Made by a program: the position numbers and the translations under genes
Source: Lineus longissimus
Lineage: Eukaryota > Nemertea > Pilidiophora > Heteronemertea > Lineidae
Length of the DNA stretch: 64,000 nucleotides
Direction: 5' to 3'
Assembly: GCF_910592395.1 (NCBI RefSeq)
Contig: NC_088313.1
Coordinates: forward strand, 10,110,501-10,174,500
Part shown: positions 10,790 to 25,700 of the stretch, piece after piece
How positions within the stretch are numbered: position 1 is the stretch's first letter
How the letters are laid out: each line of letters opens with the position of its first letter
The notes under the pieces: model-generated
Database searches by the model: none
Told to the model about the DNA's origin: nothing
What the model saw: the letters and a program-made list of their open reading frames with translations, nothing else

Positions 10790-13700
10790 GTGAGTATGCG
10801 GAGATTAATAAATAAGTTCTAACAACAACATAGTCTTTGCCATCGTTTAAGCTGTTTATTGTATGGCACACACAACATTGAATTGTTTACCGGCCCCTGC
10901 AGCATTGTCCTGAATCATATTTGCTTATTCTTCTGCTATTTTTGCAACTTTATCAATTTAGTAATTCAGGGAAAAATCAAAGCGACGCTATCCCTTCTTA
11001 CACCAGACACGGCTCTTCTTAAAACTAGTTACATTTCAAGTTGATAGAGGTTCTAGTTAGCATTTGCATGTGTACTGCTACATGTACAGTACTCAGCACA
11101 TAGAGACTTACAAATTTGCTTCTAAATTGTGAAGTAGCAATGATCATTACACCAAGTCTTATAAATTGTATCCTTCACTCGTCGTACAAATGCCCTTCGC
11201 TGTTTCCCTCAGGTTCAACGGCGAATAAGGCCAACACTCAACCCTGGCGCACACTAACTTTTGGAGGCTCTTGCCTCGAGGCAACCCCACCGACTTGCCT
11301 GTCCTTCAACACAACAAATTTGCAATGGCAGATCACTGATTCTCATTACTACTGGGTATCTGTGAAGTGTGAGAACATGGCTGGACTTTACACAACTAGC
11401 ACGGTGGAGTTTCTTTACGACATCCTCCCTCCATCCCAAGGAGTTGTTTTAGACATTGCCCCAACGAGTGAGGTGCCCGAGAATCCATTTGGGGTAAGTG
11501 ATAATGGCGATAGGGAAAACAGTGTGGGCATTCGGACAGTGTTAGCAAATCACTGCCGACTATTATGGTTACCTAAGCGGCTGGCAGACGACCGCCAAAA
11601 AATTGAAAGCAGATTCAACCACGAGTCAGTTGCTGGTTGGTATTTCTAAATGATAGCTCAAGCACATCTGTTAACAGGTTTCTATTGATGAAGCTGTGCT
11701 GAATAAGCAGTGACATCTTCTAGAACACTTTGAGCCAAGCGCTTGTTACCACATTTTCCTATTTCGATGTACATGCTTCACAACACAGTCGGTGCAATAA
11801 TCTCCAAAACATAGGCAATTATGGTAGAAATAAGCGCAAATTGTGCCATTAATTTGGCATAGAGCTAAAAAAAACCTGATTAATCTACATGTTCAGGACA
11901 GCTTCATCACAGAATTTGTTTAAGCTATCATCTATAAATACCAACCAGCAAATCCACGTCGAGTGCCATAGAACAGTAAATATTCGTGGTTGAATCTGCC
12001 TGTGGTATCAGTTGCTTTCCTGTTGTCTGCTAGTGCTTTGGTAACAATAGTGGAGAGTGTCTTTCTGACACTGTTCGAATCCTCATACTGGAAAAGTGGT
12101 CTTATCGAATTGACGAAAAGGACTGGACTGGAATAGACTGGGCCGTCATACCCCTAGCTCGGTTATGAGACATCGTCACTATGACAAACTTATTCGAATG
12201 CTGAATGTGACAGATCTGCGTGTTGTGCATTGGTGTTGATGGACTTGTTTTACCTCTTTAGTGACGGCGTTAAACGATTCTATAATGGGTTTGATTAAGT
12301 TGGATTTCTTATAGGGAGGTTGTGAGGTCATGGTAGTGAGCCTTTTTGATATTTATTGTTGGTGTTCCCGTGGAATGACAAACCAAGGGCTCATGATCAA
12401 AGGTGATTGCAGGTGATTGAGGTGTCCGATCGGTTCAGGTAGTTGCCGGTGTGAATCGGCCACAGCTGAAAAAGAAGAATCCCTCACTCAGTCACGAGTA
12501 GATTATCTGCAAAAAACTCAGAACAAACCAAAGCAACAAAGGCACCCTACACATTCTCTATCAAATAAAACAAATAAGTCGTATTAGCACAACTTTCTTT
12601 TGGTAGCGTTATAATGTTTAGTCTGGGTCTTGATTCTACTAATTACTTTTACAGAACAACGACGACATTGACTTCCAAGTTGGTACAAACACTATCTCTG
12701 CGAGATGGTACGGGTTCGAACACACTTATCTCACAGTGACCTACATGATAGCCATCGGGACTATATCCGGAGGTAACGATGTCGTGGATTACAAAGCGAC
12801 AAGTTCTAGTTCTGAGCACACGGAGACCGGACTTAGTCTTAGTATTTTCACGGTATGCCTTATCATAAGTTTTGTTACTTTTGCTCCCTAACACAAGCAT
12901 ATGAAATGGTTCTTAATGTTATATTTCAGATTTTATGGATAGTTCTCTTTTTTGTTTACAACGTAAATGTTTCCTCCTGGCTTCTTAGGTCGTTCTCAAT
13001 ACAATGATCAAAGTTCTAGGCACACACATACAATATACACTCATCAAAGAAAGTTAAGGACCACTTCTTATTTTTAACATATTTTTTTACAGCACATATT
13101 AAGGACCAGAAAATGCTTAAATATGAATGTCCTGTATGACCTCTAAGACACAGTAATCAATTTCACATGTGGTTTGTTCCAGTTGTTGCATAACTTCTTT
13201 CTAAACTTGTCACAACCTGAAAATGGGTGTTTTGGTGTGTCAACTTTTTCACAATTTTAGCCTAAATGTCTTGTCATCAATGTCAGCATGGTCAGTAGGG
13301 AGTATGGCCTCCCCTGCTGCAATAACAGCCTGACACCGCTGTCTCATTGAGTTTATCAGACGATTAACATCCCTGACATCAATTGCATCCCATGCAGCCT
13401 CCAAGGCCACACCAAGCTGCTGCAACCCATTTGGCTGCACCTCAAGCGCTCCAATACTCCTTCCCATCATGTCCCAGACATGTTCTATCGGATTCAAGTC
13501 CGGTGATTTCGCTGGCCAGTCCATACGCTCAATTCCATGATCCGCCAGGTACTGTGTCACCACCCTCGCTGTGTGGGGACGGGCGTTGTCGTCCATGAAA
13601 ATGAAATTTTCCCCAGCGTTTTCTGCAAACGGAACCACAAAAGGTTCCACGATTTCACCTCTGTACCTCACACCTGTAATTGCTCCCCCTGGGACCACAT

Positions 13701-16700
13701 AGAGGCGAGTGCGTTGACCGTAGCTGATTCCGCCCCACACCATGATGCTGCCTCCACCATAGCGGTCATGTTCAGCGATGCAGCCATCTGCAATATATCT
13801 CTCCCTGTTGTCTCCAGACTCTAACACGTCCATCATTGTGGTCCAGGCTGAATCTGCTCTCATCTGAGAACAGAACACGGCGCCATTGCTGGTGGGTCCA
13901 TTCCACATGATCACGAGCCCAATTGAGACGAATTCTTCTGTGAGCAGGGGTTAATGGGATGCATTGCAGTGGCCTCCTGGCATGGGTGTCGGCTCTGTGA
14001 AGTCGGTTACGGATGGTTTGATTTGAAACAGTCACCCCAGTTGCAGCAGTGAATTGGTTATTGAGTCTGCAAGCACTACTGAAGCGGTTGCGACGACAAA
14101 TAGTCACTAAGTAGCGGTCATCCCTCGCAGTTGTTGCTGATGGGCGGCCAGTATGGGGTTTCTCTGAGTATCGCCCTGTCTCCCGGTGTCGTTGGTTAGC
14201 ACGACTGATGACACTGTGAGACACACCCATCATCTCAGCTACTCGTCGCTGACTGAAGCCAGCTTCCAGCATCCCTATGGCTCGTGCAACCTCTACTTCA
14301 CTCAAGTGGCACCTACGCATCTCTCTTGTCAGAATGCTGCTTGAGCTTGGTGGGAAATGCAAGGAAAAGCACTTGCATGGACTTTTGTACCACTTTATGT
14401 GGTCAGCTGACACACCAAAAACACCCATTTTCAGGTTGTGACAAGTTTAGAAAGAAGTTATGCAACAACTGGAACAAACCACATGTGAAATTGATTACTG
14501 TGTCTTGGAGGTCATACAGGACATTCATATTTAGGAATTTTCTGGTTCTTAATATGTGCTGTAAAAAAAATATGTTAAAAATAAAAAGTGGTCCTTAACT
14601 TTCTTTGATGAGTATAAGTCTGGATGAAATGTGACTACTCAAATTAGTTGGTCATATGCTGAGGGGATCATTTATCCCTGGACTCTATTCAAGCTCGGTT
14701 TCTCTAGGGGGCATGACAATCCGTTATTGCTATATTCTATATGATGTATGCCTGAAAGCCATTTTGTATGGCCACTTTTCCTTATCGGATAGAGTTGTTG
14801 AGTTAACGTTTTTGCTGTAGTCAGTTTCTTAACCGACCATTCAAACTGACTTTTGCGTTGCGTCTTCAAACATCTCTTATTTTTCCACTTTCTATTCCAC
14901 TGTTTAACATTTCCTTTTTTGAAAGAAATGATGCAGTCAAAAGGACTAAGTACTAATGTCCCTTTACTGTGCCTTTAGTACTCCAGTGCTGACAACGCCA
15001 TTTTGACCGTCAATGTATTGACATTGCACCAACACGCGTCCAATACAGCCTGCATTTGACGTATGAAATCTATTTCAAGCTGAGGTAGATCGGCTATTTC
15101 TCACTCATCAATGGCTTCGCTGTACACACAATGGTAACAAGTAAGCGTGCTGCCACTGACCATCGCTAATGCATGATCAGCAGTCTGAGATATCTCGGCA
15201 AGTGTAGTGTATTTGGGTATCATTCACAAACAACAACAAGAAGACATTGTGAATGTCATATGGTTCCCACGTAGTTATATTCAGTAACAAAAATTTTGAG
15301 TTTGACCTTGACCTTGACCTTTAACCTTCAAGGTCATTGCATAATTGAAATGAGCAACCTTAATAACATATGTAGGTGAAGTTTCCGTGACTCTCACTAT
15401 ACCATGGACCCAGAAGTATTAAGGTAGCAGGAAGGGTTGGGCGTTTGTGGTTTCTGAGTCTGAGGGGGTTGGTGTCTGTTGACTGTGCTTTAAGAGAGAC
15501 TAGGCATGGCGCCAGTCTCTCTTAAAGCACAGTCAACAGGCATTTGGTCTCAGTATTTGGGTTTTGATTGCCATGACTGTACCCCTGTAAAAGTCAGAGG
15601 AGGAGAAGTTTGGAATGATGAAAGCATTGAAGAAGAAGAAATGTTATTATTGAGGGAAGCAAAATTTATTATGAGACGAGAAGGCAGTGTCCTGACTTGA
15701 TTATTTTGAAAATGGAAGTCTGAACACATTAAAAGGTGGAACATGGCATTTTATCGACTTTGAAGTGTTCTGCAGTTAAAGGGAGACTATAGGCAGCAGC
15801 TAGGTAGGCAAGATAAAGTCATACAAATTTGCCAATAGGGGTCAGTCATATCTCTAGGCATGGCGCCAGTCTCTCTTAAAGCACAGTCAAGAGGCATTTG
15901 GTCTTAGTATTTGGGTAAGTACAGAATCAAGGCAGCTCAGAGAGCAATGATTGAACGATGCTGTGGACAAGTCCAAGGATACTGCATCAGTCACGACCAA
16001 CTTCTCATCAGAAAGCGTCACCACCAGCATATTCAATGTTCAGTTCCAACCTGTACCAGTCCAATGCACGCCTGTCATGGTCAGCAGTGGTCAGCTTAGC
16101 GCGATATGGAACATTCTTCCGAAACTCAAGCGAGGGAAGTCTGCTCATTAGCCTATCTCGCGCACTGCTCCTTCTTGTCAAACATCGTAGTGAAAAGCGT
16201 GGTACAGTGGGGCGTCCTCGAGGATTGCAGCTGGTCGGACAGACGTGAGGTGGAATGTGGGCGGCTGCACTTCTTCGTTGATGTGCGATGGCAGATAGCA
16301 CAGTTGTTGCGTTGCATGACAGCTGAAAGTGAATGTGATATCATAGAACTGAGGCGTTTGCAATGAGACTATAGGTGAAGTAGAAGCAAGGAGTGAAATG
16401 GGCCATCTTCCAGTGACTAATATACAGAGTAAGGGCACTGGGTGTTGTTAGATTCAGCATTGAATGTATTCCTCGTACAAGCGTGAATAGTGTGGACATA
16501 CAGTGAGAGGTGAGAGACCCCTATTGACTACTTCTTGTAACTTTATCTTGGATATTATATTGGTATTGAACTTCTAGCCATGGAATATGAAGAAATTGAA
16601 GTTGTAGGCATGGAATATGAAAAATTATTCAACGGTGAAAGACATTATTCCATGAGGCTTTGCCGTGATCGCAAAGGACGCGACGCGATTGGTTCACATG

Positions 16701-19700
16701 CTAATGAGGTATGATAATGATAATTACCTCTATAATGCTACTTGGATAGCGACTGTGTTGTTGATTGCAACAGTGGTCTATGTCAATGTGTGCCTGTAAT
16801 GTCAATGAAGTATGATGAGGTGATGACGATAGTGCAATTATTAAATATTGGCAAGAGATCATACTACAACATAGGTCTTGTTTTTGACAGATGACTGTGC
16901 GACATTCCCATTGGGTCTTGTTAGAGTCAGCGCTGCATGTATTCCTTGTACAAGCTTGAATAGTTGTGACGACTTTGAGGGGTGAGAGACCCCTATCGGC
17001 TACTTCGGCTAACTTTATCTTGCCTACCTAGCTGCTAGCAATAGTGCCCCTTTATCAAGACTGAAACCCACTGTGCGGGGCTAAGAAATTACCTTTATAA
17101 TCCTAGTTGGATAACCACTAGATGATTTGAAGAGTGCTCTGTGGATGTGTGCCTGTAATGTCAATGAAAGTATGATGAGGTGATGACGATAGTGGAATGA
17201 CGAAATACTGGAAAGAGATCTATTCCTAGAAGAACATATGTCCTGTTTTGACTAGGTGGCGCATTTTAGAATCAGCAGTGAGCACTGTGTGTAACATGGT
17301 GGAGGCAGCGGAGATAATAACTGTGTCGAAAGTATTGTTATAGGGCCTTCCCTAGGCCCATGGGGTTAAATTTACAATCCACGATTGAAAAGACGTAGTT
17401 TGATCGCATTCAACTATAAATCCATTGAACAGTTGTGTTCCTTTAGTCAACCGATGACCTTTTGTTGGGCCATGATCGGGGATTGTAAACTGTAAATGTA
17501 TTATGGACTGGGAGACGGGGAAACACAAGTGAAATAGACAAGTGATTTTGGGGCTTTGGTTTAGACGCATGCCCCACATGCGCCATGCGGGATTATACGG
17601 TTCATGTGAACTTGTTGACATCTACATGATCTAGTGCTGTTATTGGTCATGGTACATGGTAGGCCTAATCATCATGGCTATATGTTTCAGGAAAAGCTCG
17701 GAGTAAAATGAACTGCCGATGAATAATGATGTTGTTCATGTTTACCATGTTTACCATGTTTACTAGTACATAGCCATAGGGTATGCACTGGCCAGTGCAC
17801 TTTCCGCACGTCGTCATGGTCATGTACGTGATACCTTGCATATTTTGTTTTTTGAATGCGCATGCTTTTTGGGCAAAATCACTTGTACCAACACTAATGA
17901 ATAATGTCTTCTTATCCCTATGACTCCATACACAGTGAGGGCATTGTCCCATTCCCATCAAGTGGTAACTTATTGTACCGTATTAGGGTGGAAGTTGGGG
18001 AGCAGATACCTACCGTTGCACGCCTGTCATAATCAGCAGTGATGAGCTTAGCGCGATATGGAACATTCTTCAGAAACTCAAGCGAGGGAAGTCTGCTCAT
18101 TAGCATATCTCGCGCACTGCTCCTTCTTGTCAAACATCGTAGTGAAATCGTAATGGAAAACGTCTGGCTTTGCGCCAGACGTTGAGACTAATAAGTGAAG
18201 AACTAATAGGTAAAGAACTTCTACTTGCGCGAGACTGCTCTGATAAAATCATCATTGCAGAGACTACGGTGACGTACACATATATTTTTTACAATCAAAA
18301 ATGCCCTCAAAAGACGACATGGAATGATTATTTTATTGATATTTCCTACTATATACCTTCCAATTATCACTTTATACAAATAGATCGGCGTTAGGTCGCA
18401 TGCTTTTCTTTCCTGGTGACACTATAAAGCAAAATAGTTGCAACCCCGTAAATGCGCTATAAGTCCAATAATAAGTGACGGTGACCCGTTATAAATGTTT
18501 CGCCAGCTTCGCTTTTTTTGCCGCTACGCGGCGCGTTGGGCCCTTGCGTCAAGATATTTCAAAATATCAAAGTTCATATATCAAAATCTCATGATAACTC
18601 GACAACCTGACACCTGTAATTGAACATTTTGACTTCATTGAAACCCTACAATGAACACAGATGACCTAGGTTTTGTTGCATGTTGCCAAACTATCCTAGC
18701 ATCAAAATATTGCAAAATATCAAATTTGAGATATCAATATCACCATGACCCCACCATCCTATATCAAATGTGAGTTGCCCATTCGATTCCCAAGGTTGGA
18801 AAACCTAGGGGTAGAACTCATTTCCATTGCTGTACACCTCAAAATGGCCGAGTTATGCCATCTGGAAAAAAGCGTGACGGACAAAATATCAAATCTGATA
18901 TGTCAATTACATCATGATCCAGGCATCCCAGGATGAAAATGATTAGCTCATTGGATTGGCAGGGTTGACAAACCTGGGGGTACGACATGTTTCCAGAGCT
19001 GTAGCTGTTGAGGGAGATAAGATATGAAGGTGTGACGGACGGACACACACACACGCGCACACACGCACGCACACACACACACAGACACCATGACCAGAAA
19101 CAATATGGTTCCCGATCTTACTGGATCGGGAACCATAATAATATGCTCTGCATTGAAATCTAGCTCATATTTAACGTGCCGGGTCATGTTAGCCAAATTT
19201 GTGGACCATGTCGACTTTAAAATTGACTTGCTCCTAGACATGACGGAGTACCGACTCCTAATGAAGAAATCTGGATTGCGTATGATAAAAGCAAAAAAAT
19301 AATTAAATGGCTTTTAATTAGAACAATTACTGATACAATGGCATCGATATTTTTCAGCATAAACAGGCTAATCACGCCGAGCTCCGTTGTCCGATACACC
19401 AATTAATACTTGAAATCAACGCAGAATAACTCTTTTCATCTCGTAACAGAGCCCTTTTTGCAATTTAGGTCACGCTTAAGAAATTAATTGCTATTTAGTC
19501 GTCTAAAACGCGCAAATTTCTAAGTTACCTTTTGAAAATTGAAAAAAACTCCCTGTTTCGTGAAAACCAACGTGTATCCGATGTGAATGCAACTTTCAAC
19601 TTCCGAATGCAATGTTCCAAAAAAGGGCAGTAGGAAGTTGAATGTCGTCAGCAATACATTGTATTAGTAATTAGCCAAATTTTGAGGCATCTTTTAAAAT

Positions 19701-22700
19701 CTTGTGTGTTTCTTACTTATCAGAGAGAGATGCAAAAACCTTTGTGGTGAACATGCACTTGCAAGTAGCCTTTGTATGATCTTCGGCCCTCAGTCACTGA
19801 ATGAAGAAGTCGACACTGGACCAGAAACGGTGATTGCCATGGTCAAGGGAAGTAACAAATCATTGGGTTTCATCGCGTTTTCTCATCTCGCGGTATATAA
19901 TAAGTGTCTTCAGTGGTATGGGCGGAGGCAACGGAGACAGTACCGCTGGAATTTGAGTATGTGATAACGCATGTGCTTTGCATCGGTCATGAAAATGCAT
20001 GTTATATGAAGTCGTTTTGCATCCTTGTGCGTTCATAAAAAAATCATATTCACGACTGTGTGGAAAATGCGTCAAAGGCATGCCCTTAACAAACCCGAAG
20101 AAGAGTTCCGTGGGACTTATCTAGGATGAACAAGTGCATATTCGCTTGCCACCGGTGGTGTACAACCAATATGAAAACGTGCCCGAGTGGTGTTAAAATA
20201 ACCTGAGTGGCAAAGCATATGCTATGCAGACTCTTTTCATTGGGGGTATAGCCCGGTACGCTTATACACAGAGTTCACTATAGCTGTTAACATGGTTAAT
20301 TAAAGATTAAAGGGGATTTCGCACGTCCAACCCTTCAGCCTACATTTTCTCGGGCTGTGGAAATTAACCGTTTTCTCCTAACGCCCGTGGACACCCGCGA
20401 TTTAGGTGACATCTGACGTGAAAGTGCTGAATCAAAACATCGTTCTACTTGAGCCGATGTTTGGAGCCGAACTTCCAATTCAGTCTGTATTACTGACGAG
20501 TAAGACTACAAATTTCGTGCTGAAATTGCTCATTTTTAGGCATTTTCCTGGAGGAACAGATGGAAAAGAAAATAATCATGCTGATGTGCTAAAGGGTTAT
20601 AAGTCCAGTGCTGATCAGTTAGTTAAATACGGCCTGATGTATAGTCTTGTTTAAAAGTAAAAATACACCAAAGACACAAGAATATCTCCCAAACCACAAG
20701 GGCTACGGATTTCATGTTTTTACCACTTATCGATAATTGGAAACAAGGAAATGGTTAAAAAATCAAAATTTAAAGATGATTTTTTCCTTTTTTTTAAAAA
20801 ATCACCTAATTTCAATTATTTATGTTGATTCATATTCTTGAGATTTATTTAGCAACTTATCCAAATTTGTTTATCTGAAAAACACAATTTAAGCCAGTTT
20901 CCATTGCTTTTTCTGTATAATTTTGTGTCTGAATATCTCTGAATTCTTCAGCTCATAAATTATTTCTTAAATGGCCCCTTGCCTATTGAATGGGACATCA
21001 CTTGCGGGTTATTAGTAGTGGCTTAGTCATAGGCCAATACCAAAGGGGACTGTGTCAATAGTATGATTTATCAGTCCAAAACTGAGGTGGGAAATTTAGG
21101 AAGAAAATGCAAAAAACTATAAAAAATTTAAATGAAATAAATTATTTCTTGATTTTTGTAATGGAATGAGATTAAAAATGTTTTGGGATTGTGATGATGC
21201 AAGAAATTTTGAAATCGGGTCAATTTTCAGTATATAATATATACTGAAAAATATAACAAATATTATTTGTTTTCAATTATTTTTATTTTTCCTGTTTTTC
21301 AGAAATTTATCTAACGGACATTGTTCTATGACCAACATATTTATTTACAAGCTATTCTTGTGTCGTTGGTGTCTGTTTACCTTTAAACAAGACTGTATAT
21401 GCGGGCAGTATAATAGGGCATATACAGGTTGTTTCAAAAAAAAGGAAACAGAAACTATTGTGTTAATTGCCTGGACGTGGCTCAATATTTTGGAAATTGG
21501 CAACCACCATTTATTATCCGATGCTGTCCTATTTCTTATGACACCAAGAAATCCAATTTACTGTCACAGATGACTGAACACGAAGCAGTACAATCAACCA
21601 TGGCAGAACTGGTTTCCTTGTTGATTTTTTTTGGAAACAGCCTCTAGTATGGTTCAATTCAGAAACTCGCTTATGGCTTGATAATACAACTGCTTTGATA
21701 CTGAATAAGGGCATCATATTGACTGTACGAAGTTCGCTTTGAAAGTCTTACTTAATACCATAGTGTTTATACAATTCCTAGCGTTACTACGTGACTATCA
21801 AGGCAACAAGCACAGCTGGGGACACGATCGTCTCTTCTGACGGAATCCTAGTTATGGAAGGAGACACGGCGCTTGCCATCAGTGTCTATGATGGCTTGGC
21901 ATGCGTTGAAGGTAAGTTGAAGAATAACTGTGATGTCATTTAACTCTTAACATTTCTGTGATATATGAACATGTGGACTATCAGGGCGGATTGCTATTTG
22001 AATTGATTTAATCTGATGTGGCATCATCATCAACTACAACGTAAATTGTTAAACTGTTTGAAGTTTGAATTGATTCCAATACCAATATATGTTATATTAT
22101 TCTATGTTCAGCCTTGGTTACACAGAACGATGCGCATCATTCGGAAGTAAGTACCACGCTATATTTTGCGGATACATGCGCGGTTCCCTAATTGAAAAAG
22201 TATCGAAACTTTCCCACCCTATCATGCCTAATGCGCGATCCAGAAATATGACCGTATTCCATAGCAGATATCACCAGGCACTTAAATTTCCGTCTTCTTA
22301 AAACTCTTTTTAAAATTTATTCAGAGGCACTGAATTAATTGCTCCTCCTCTGCACAGTAAATTCAGCCATGTGGCCAGTGATCGGATGTCCCTTTTGAGA
22401 GCTGTGTCATGGGACAGAGACTTACAAAATACAGGATGTTTTAGCTATTTGAGATATTTTTGTTCTGCTATTATAGGACGCCCGTATTGAATGCGTTGAA
22501 GACCAAACTTACCAGTCATCCTGTTCGTCCTACTCTGCCCACTGGGATGTACCCAGTGCGGTGCTGCCTTACATCACGCATGTATACTGGACAGTGGAGG
22601 AGAGGTATCATCAGACAGGTAAGTATTATTGGCGTTAGCAATGGTAGCGTTTTCTTTTAATAATTCTTAAAATCCGGAGAAACGTTTGTCAATGCATGTG

Positions 22701-25700
22701 TCTTGGGTGCAGCATGTGAACAGATTGATATGTAGGCCATGCGAAAAAAAAAGTCGCTGAACATATAGACAACCATGTCATCGTCGAAATTGTTTCACAA
22801 GAAGACCATTTCTCGGGAAATATTTTATTTAAAGTTTTTATGGACAAAGTTTAAGAGTATAAACACCCCGCCCTCTACAAAGTTTCTTGGGCAACACTCG
22901 CTCTTGCACCTATATTTTGCCTGGTTTCTTTAGTACCAAATCCAGCGACGATGCATGCCAATTATTTACCACCTTATTTTTCATGATTCCCAATTACTCA
23001 TACCTCACTTCCATTTTTTTGGCAGATTCTTGGTCTATTCTTCAAGATTACACACTGGTCAGTACGGGCATGATATATCAGGCGACATATGTAAGAAGCC
23101 TGCTGACCCCGGGCTATACATACCGGACAACTGTCAAGTTTTGCTTCGAGACCGTCTGTCACATTCCTGTTTCAAGTGATGGTGTTACCATACTTCCGAG
23201 TCCGCCTGTATATGGAGCCGTTGAGGTGGTGTATACTGACCCTCAAACGGTAAGAAACGAAGACCTGGCAACGTTTTTACATGGCTAATGCCCCCTGTCT
23301 TCTGAAAACACGAATAAAAAACAAGTTTGGTACAAATTCGACGAAGTCATTGATTATGTCAGGATCTACTAAATTTGCAATCAACATTACAACACATTTT
23401 AGATTAAACCGGATGAAGCAAAAGACTTCTTGATGTTGCTTAACCTTACGAAATCATTCCGAAATCGTTCTCTCTAGTCAAGCTGCTGAAGCCAAAAAAA
23501 TAAGGGAATCAGCTTCCCGAAAAGCCCGTTAGAGTAACTGCAAGGGATATCTATTCACGTGACCATGGGCATTTCCCTCTGATTCTCCTAGTGTCGTGAG
23601 CGGAGAGCACACTGCGTCTCAATTTGAAAGAAAATCCTCCTTGATTAAAATTAAGCAATGTTTTGTTTTCAAAAATATCCTATTGATAATCTATTGATTG
23701 CCTATAATCCGTCAATGCAAGGGAAAAGAGCCCATTAATATAAAATTAACAGGAACTATTATATAATGGAACACTAAGTACACCTGTTGTTCTGAATCGC
23801 GACAGTATACACTGTGGAAAGCAATGTAGTCTAGATTCGTTTTTCAGGTTACTGTTGAATTTGAAGCTTTCCTCGACCCGGATGTCCCATCCAATATCAA
23901 TCTACAGATGATGGACCACTATGAATGGGCCATTACGGCGAACGGTGATGGCTCGAGGACAATCAGCCAATGGAACACCGTTGCCGCCTTAGAAATCGGT
24001 AGCAATCAGTCACTCGTGAGTTCACAAGCAATAAGAATATTGTCTCATGTACTTTTGTTAGTCTTCGTACAGGAGAACCTCTCTATTAATTATGGACACC
24101 CTTGGAACTGACAAAACCTGGGTGCTTGGTTCGACCAACACATGGACATGAACGTCCATGTGAGAAAGATTTGTCAAAGCGCATTCTCTAATTTGCACAA
24201 TATTGGCCGAATTAGAAAGTACCTCGACACCGCCAGTACACAGCGACTTGTCCAAGCGCTTGTGATCTCCCGCCTTGACTATAATAATTGTCTCATCCAC
24301 GGTCTTCCCAAGAAGACTATTGCCCCATTGCAAAAAGTGCAAAACTCTGCGGCCAGGTAAATAACAAAGACACGGAAACGCCACTATGTGACTCCAGTAT
24401 TGAAGCGGTTACACTGGCTTCCAGTGCACCTGCGATCGCAGTTTAAGATCATCTGCATTGCGCATAAGGCCGTCTATGGGAACAGTTCACCTCTCTATCT
24501 CAGGGAGCTGGTCAGTCCATTTGTTCATTCCCGCACTACGCGTGCTACATCATCCGGATGCAGTCTTGCAGTGCGACGCACCAGAAGCAATTATGGGGAC
24601 AGGAGTTTCTCTGTCTGCGCTGCAAGGCTGTGGAATGGCCTGCCCGGCACTCTGAGATCAGCTGAGGACTATGTGTCATTCAGAGGCCAGCTAAAGACTT
24701 GGCTCTTTGGGAAATTTTAATTATAAATCCAGGTGGCGCTTTTAACAGCTTTTTCCGTTCTGAGAAGCGCCCTAGAAATGATCTATTGTATTGTGTATTG
24801 TATAAGTGCTGTCCTTAATGGAGAGGTGTCCTGATTAAAGAGGTGAGATTGAATGGAAACAACCGATTTGGGACTAAAACTAGTGACCTAGAAAGCAAGG
24901 TGTCCGCTAAGAGAGGTTCCATGGTAGTTTGTCATAGTTTTCTTTTGAGCCACAGGGCTCATCCCTGTTGTTGAGAGAGCTTCATAGCCATGTGGTTAAC
25001 ACAGTCTTTAAAACAGAGGTTCCTTGTATCTGATGTCTATGTCAGGCAGTTAAAGACCCCGCCAAGTGAGAAATATGAGAAGCTTGTGTGGACTCCCTCC
25101 GAATTCGGATTCACTAGGCCATTAAACCCAATTGGCATATAACCTTCGTGTCACGCATAAAAGCTCATCCCGCCTTGGAGGAGGAATACCCCTGGAGAAA
25201 ACCACTTCCAAGTGCAGAGTGAACGCTGAAGATGAAGAAGAATCCCTGTTGTTCCGATCAGACAGCACCACCGAGCATTCTACTTCTTTTCTTGACTCAT
25301 CTTATGTTTTAAGGTATTTTGCTTGGTTCATACTGACCAAATTCGGCTCGACATGCGAGGGAAATAGCATACAAACATCCCAGGATGCGATATGCGATGA
25401 TGCCCTTCGAAAAATCCAGGAACGTTTAAACAAAATGTCTCTTTTTTACATTCGAAATCAAAGAAATTGTTTTATTTTGCTATTATTGAATATAAATCTT
25501 ATAGATCCAAATGCTTTTTTCCCTTTTCAGCGCTACTTCAGCGTTGATTTAAACAACCCCCTGTCCTTCACAGAGTGTACTGGAATATCTCTGCGCGGTT
25601 ACAACGTGGCTGGTCTCTACAGTGTAGTATCACATGAGATCAAAGATTGTGATGCTTATGATCCACTTGACTATGAACCTAGAGTTGTCATAGACGCTTA

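Noticed and set aside
20406-20499. Candidate exon with AG acceptor and GT donor
   Set aside because: It would run phase 0 to 1 between exon 3 and exon 4, which already join perfectly in phase 0 and within a module; its residues lack the module pattern.
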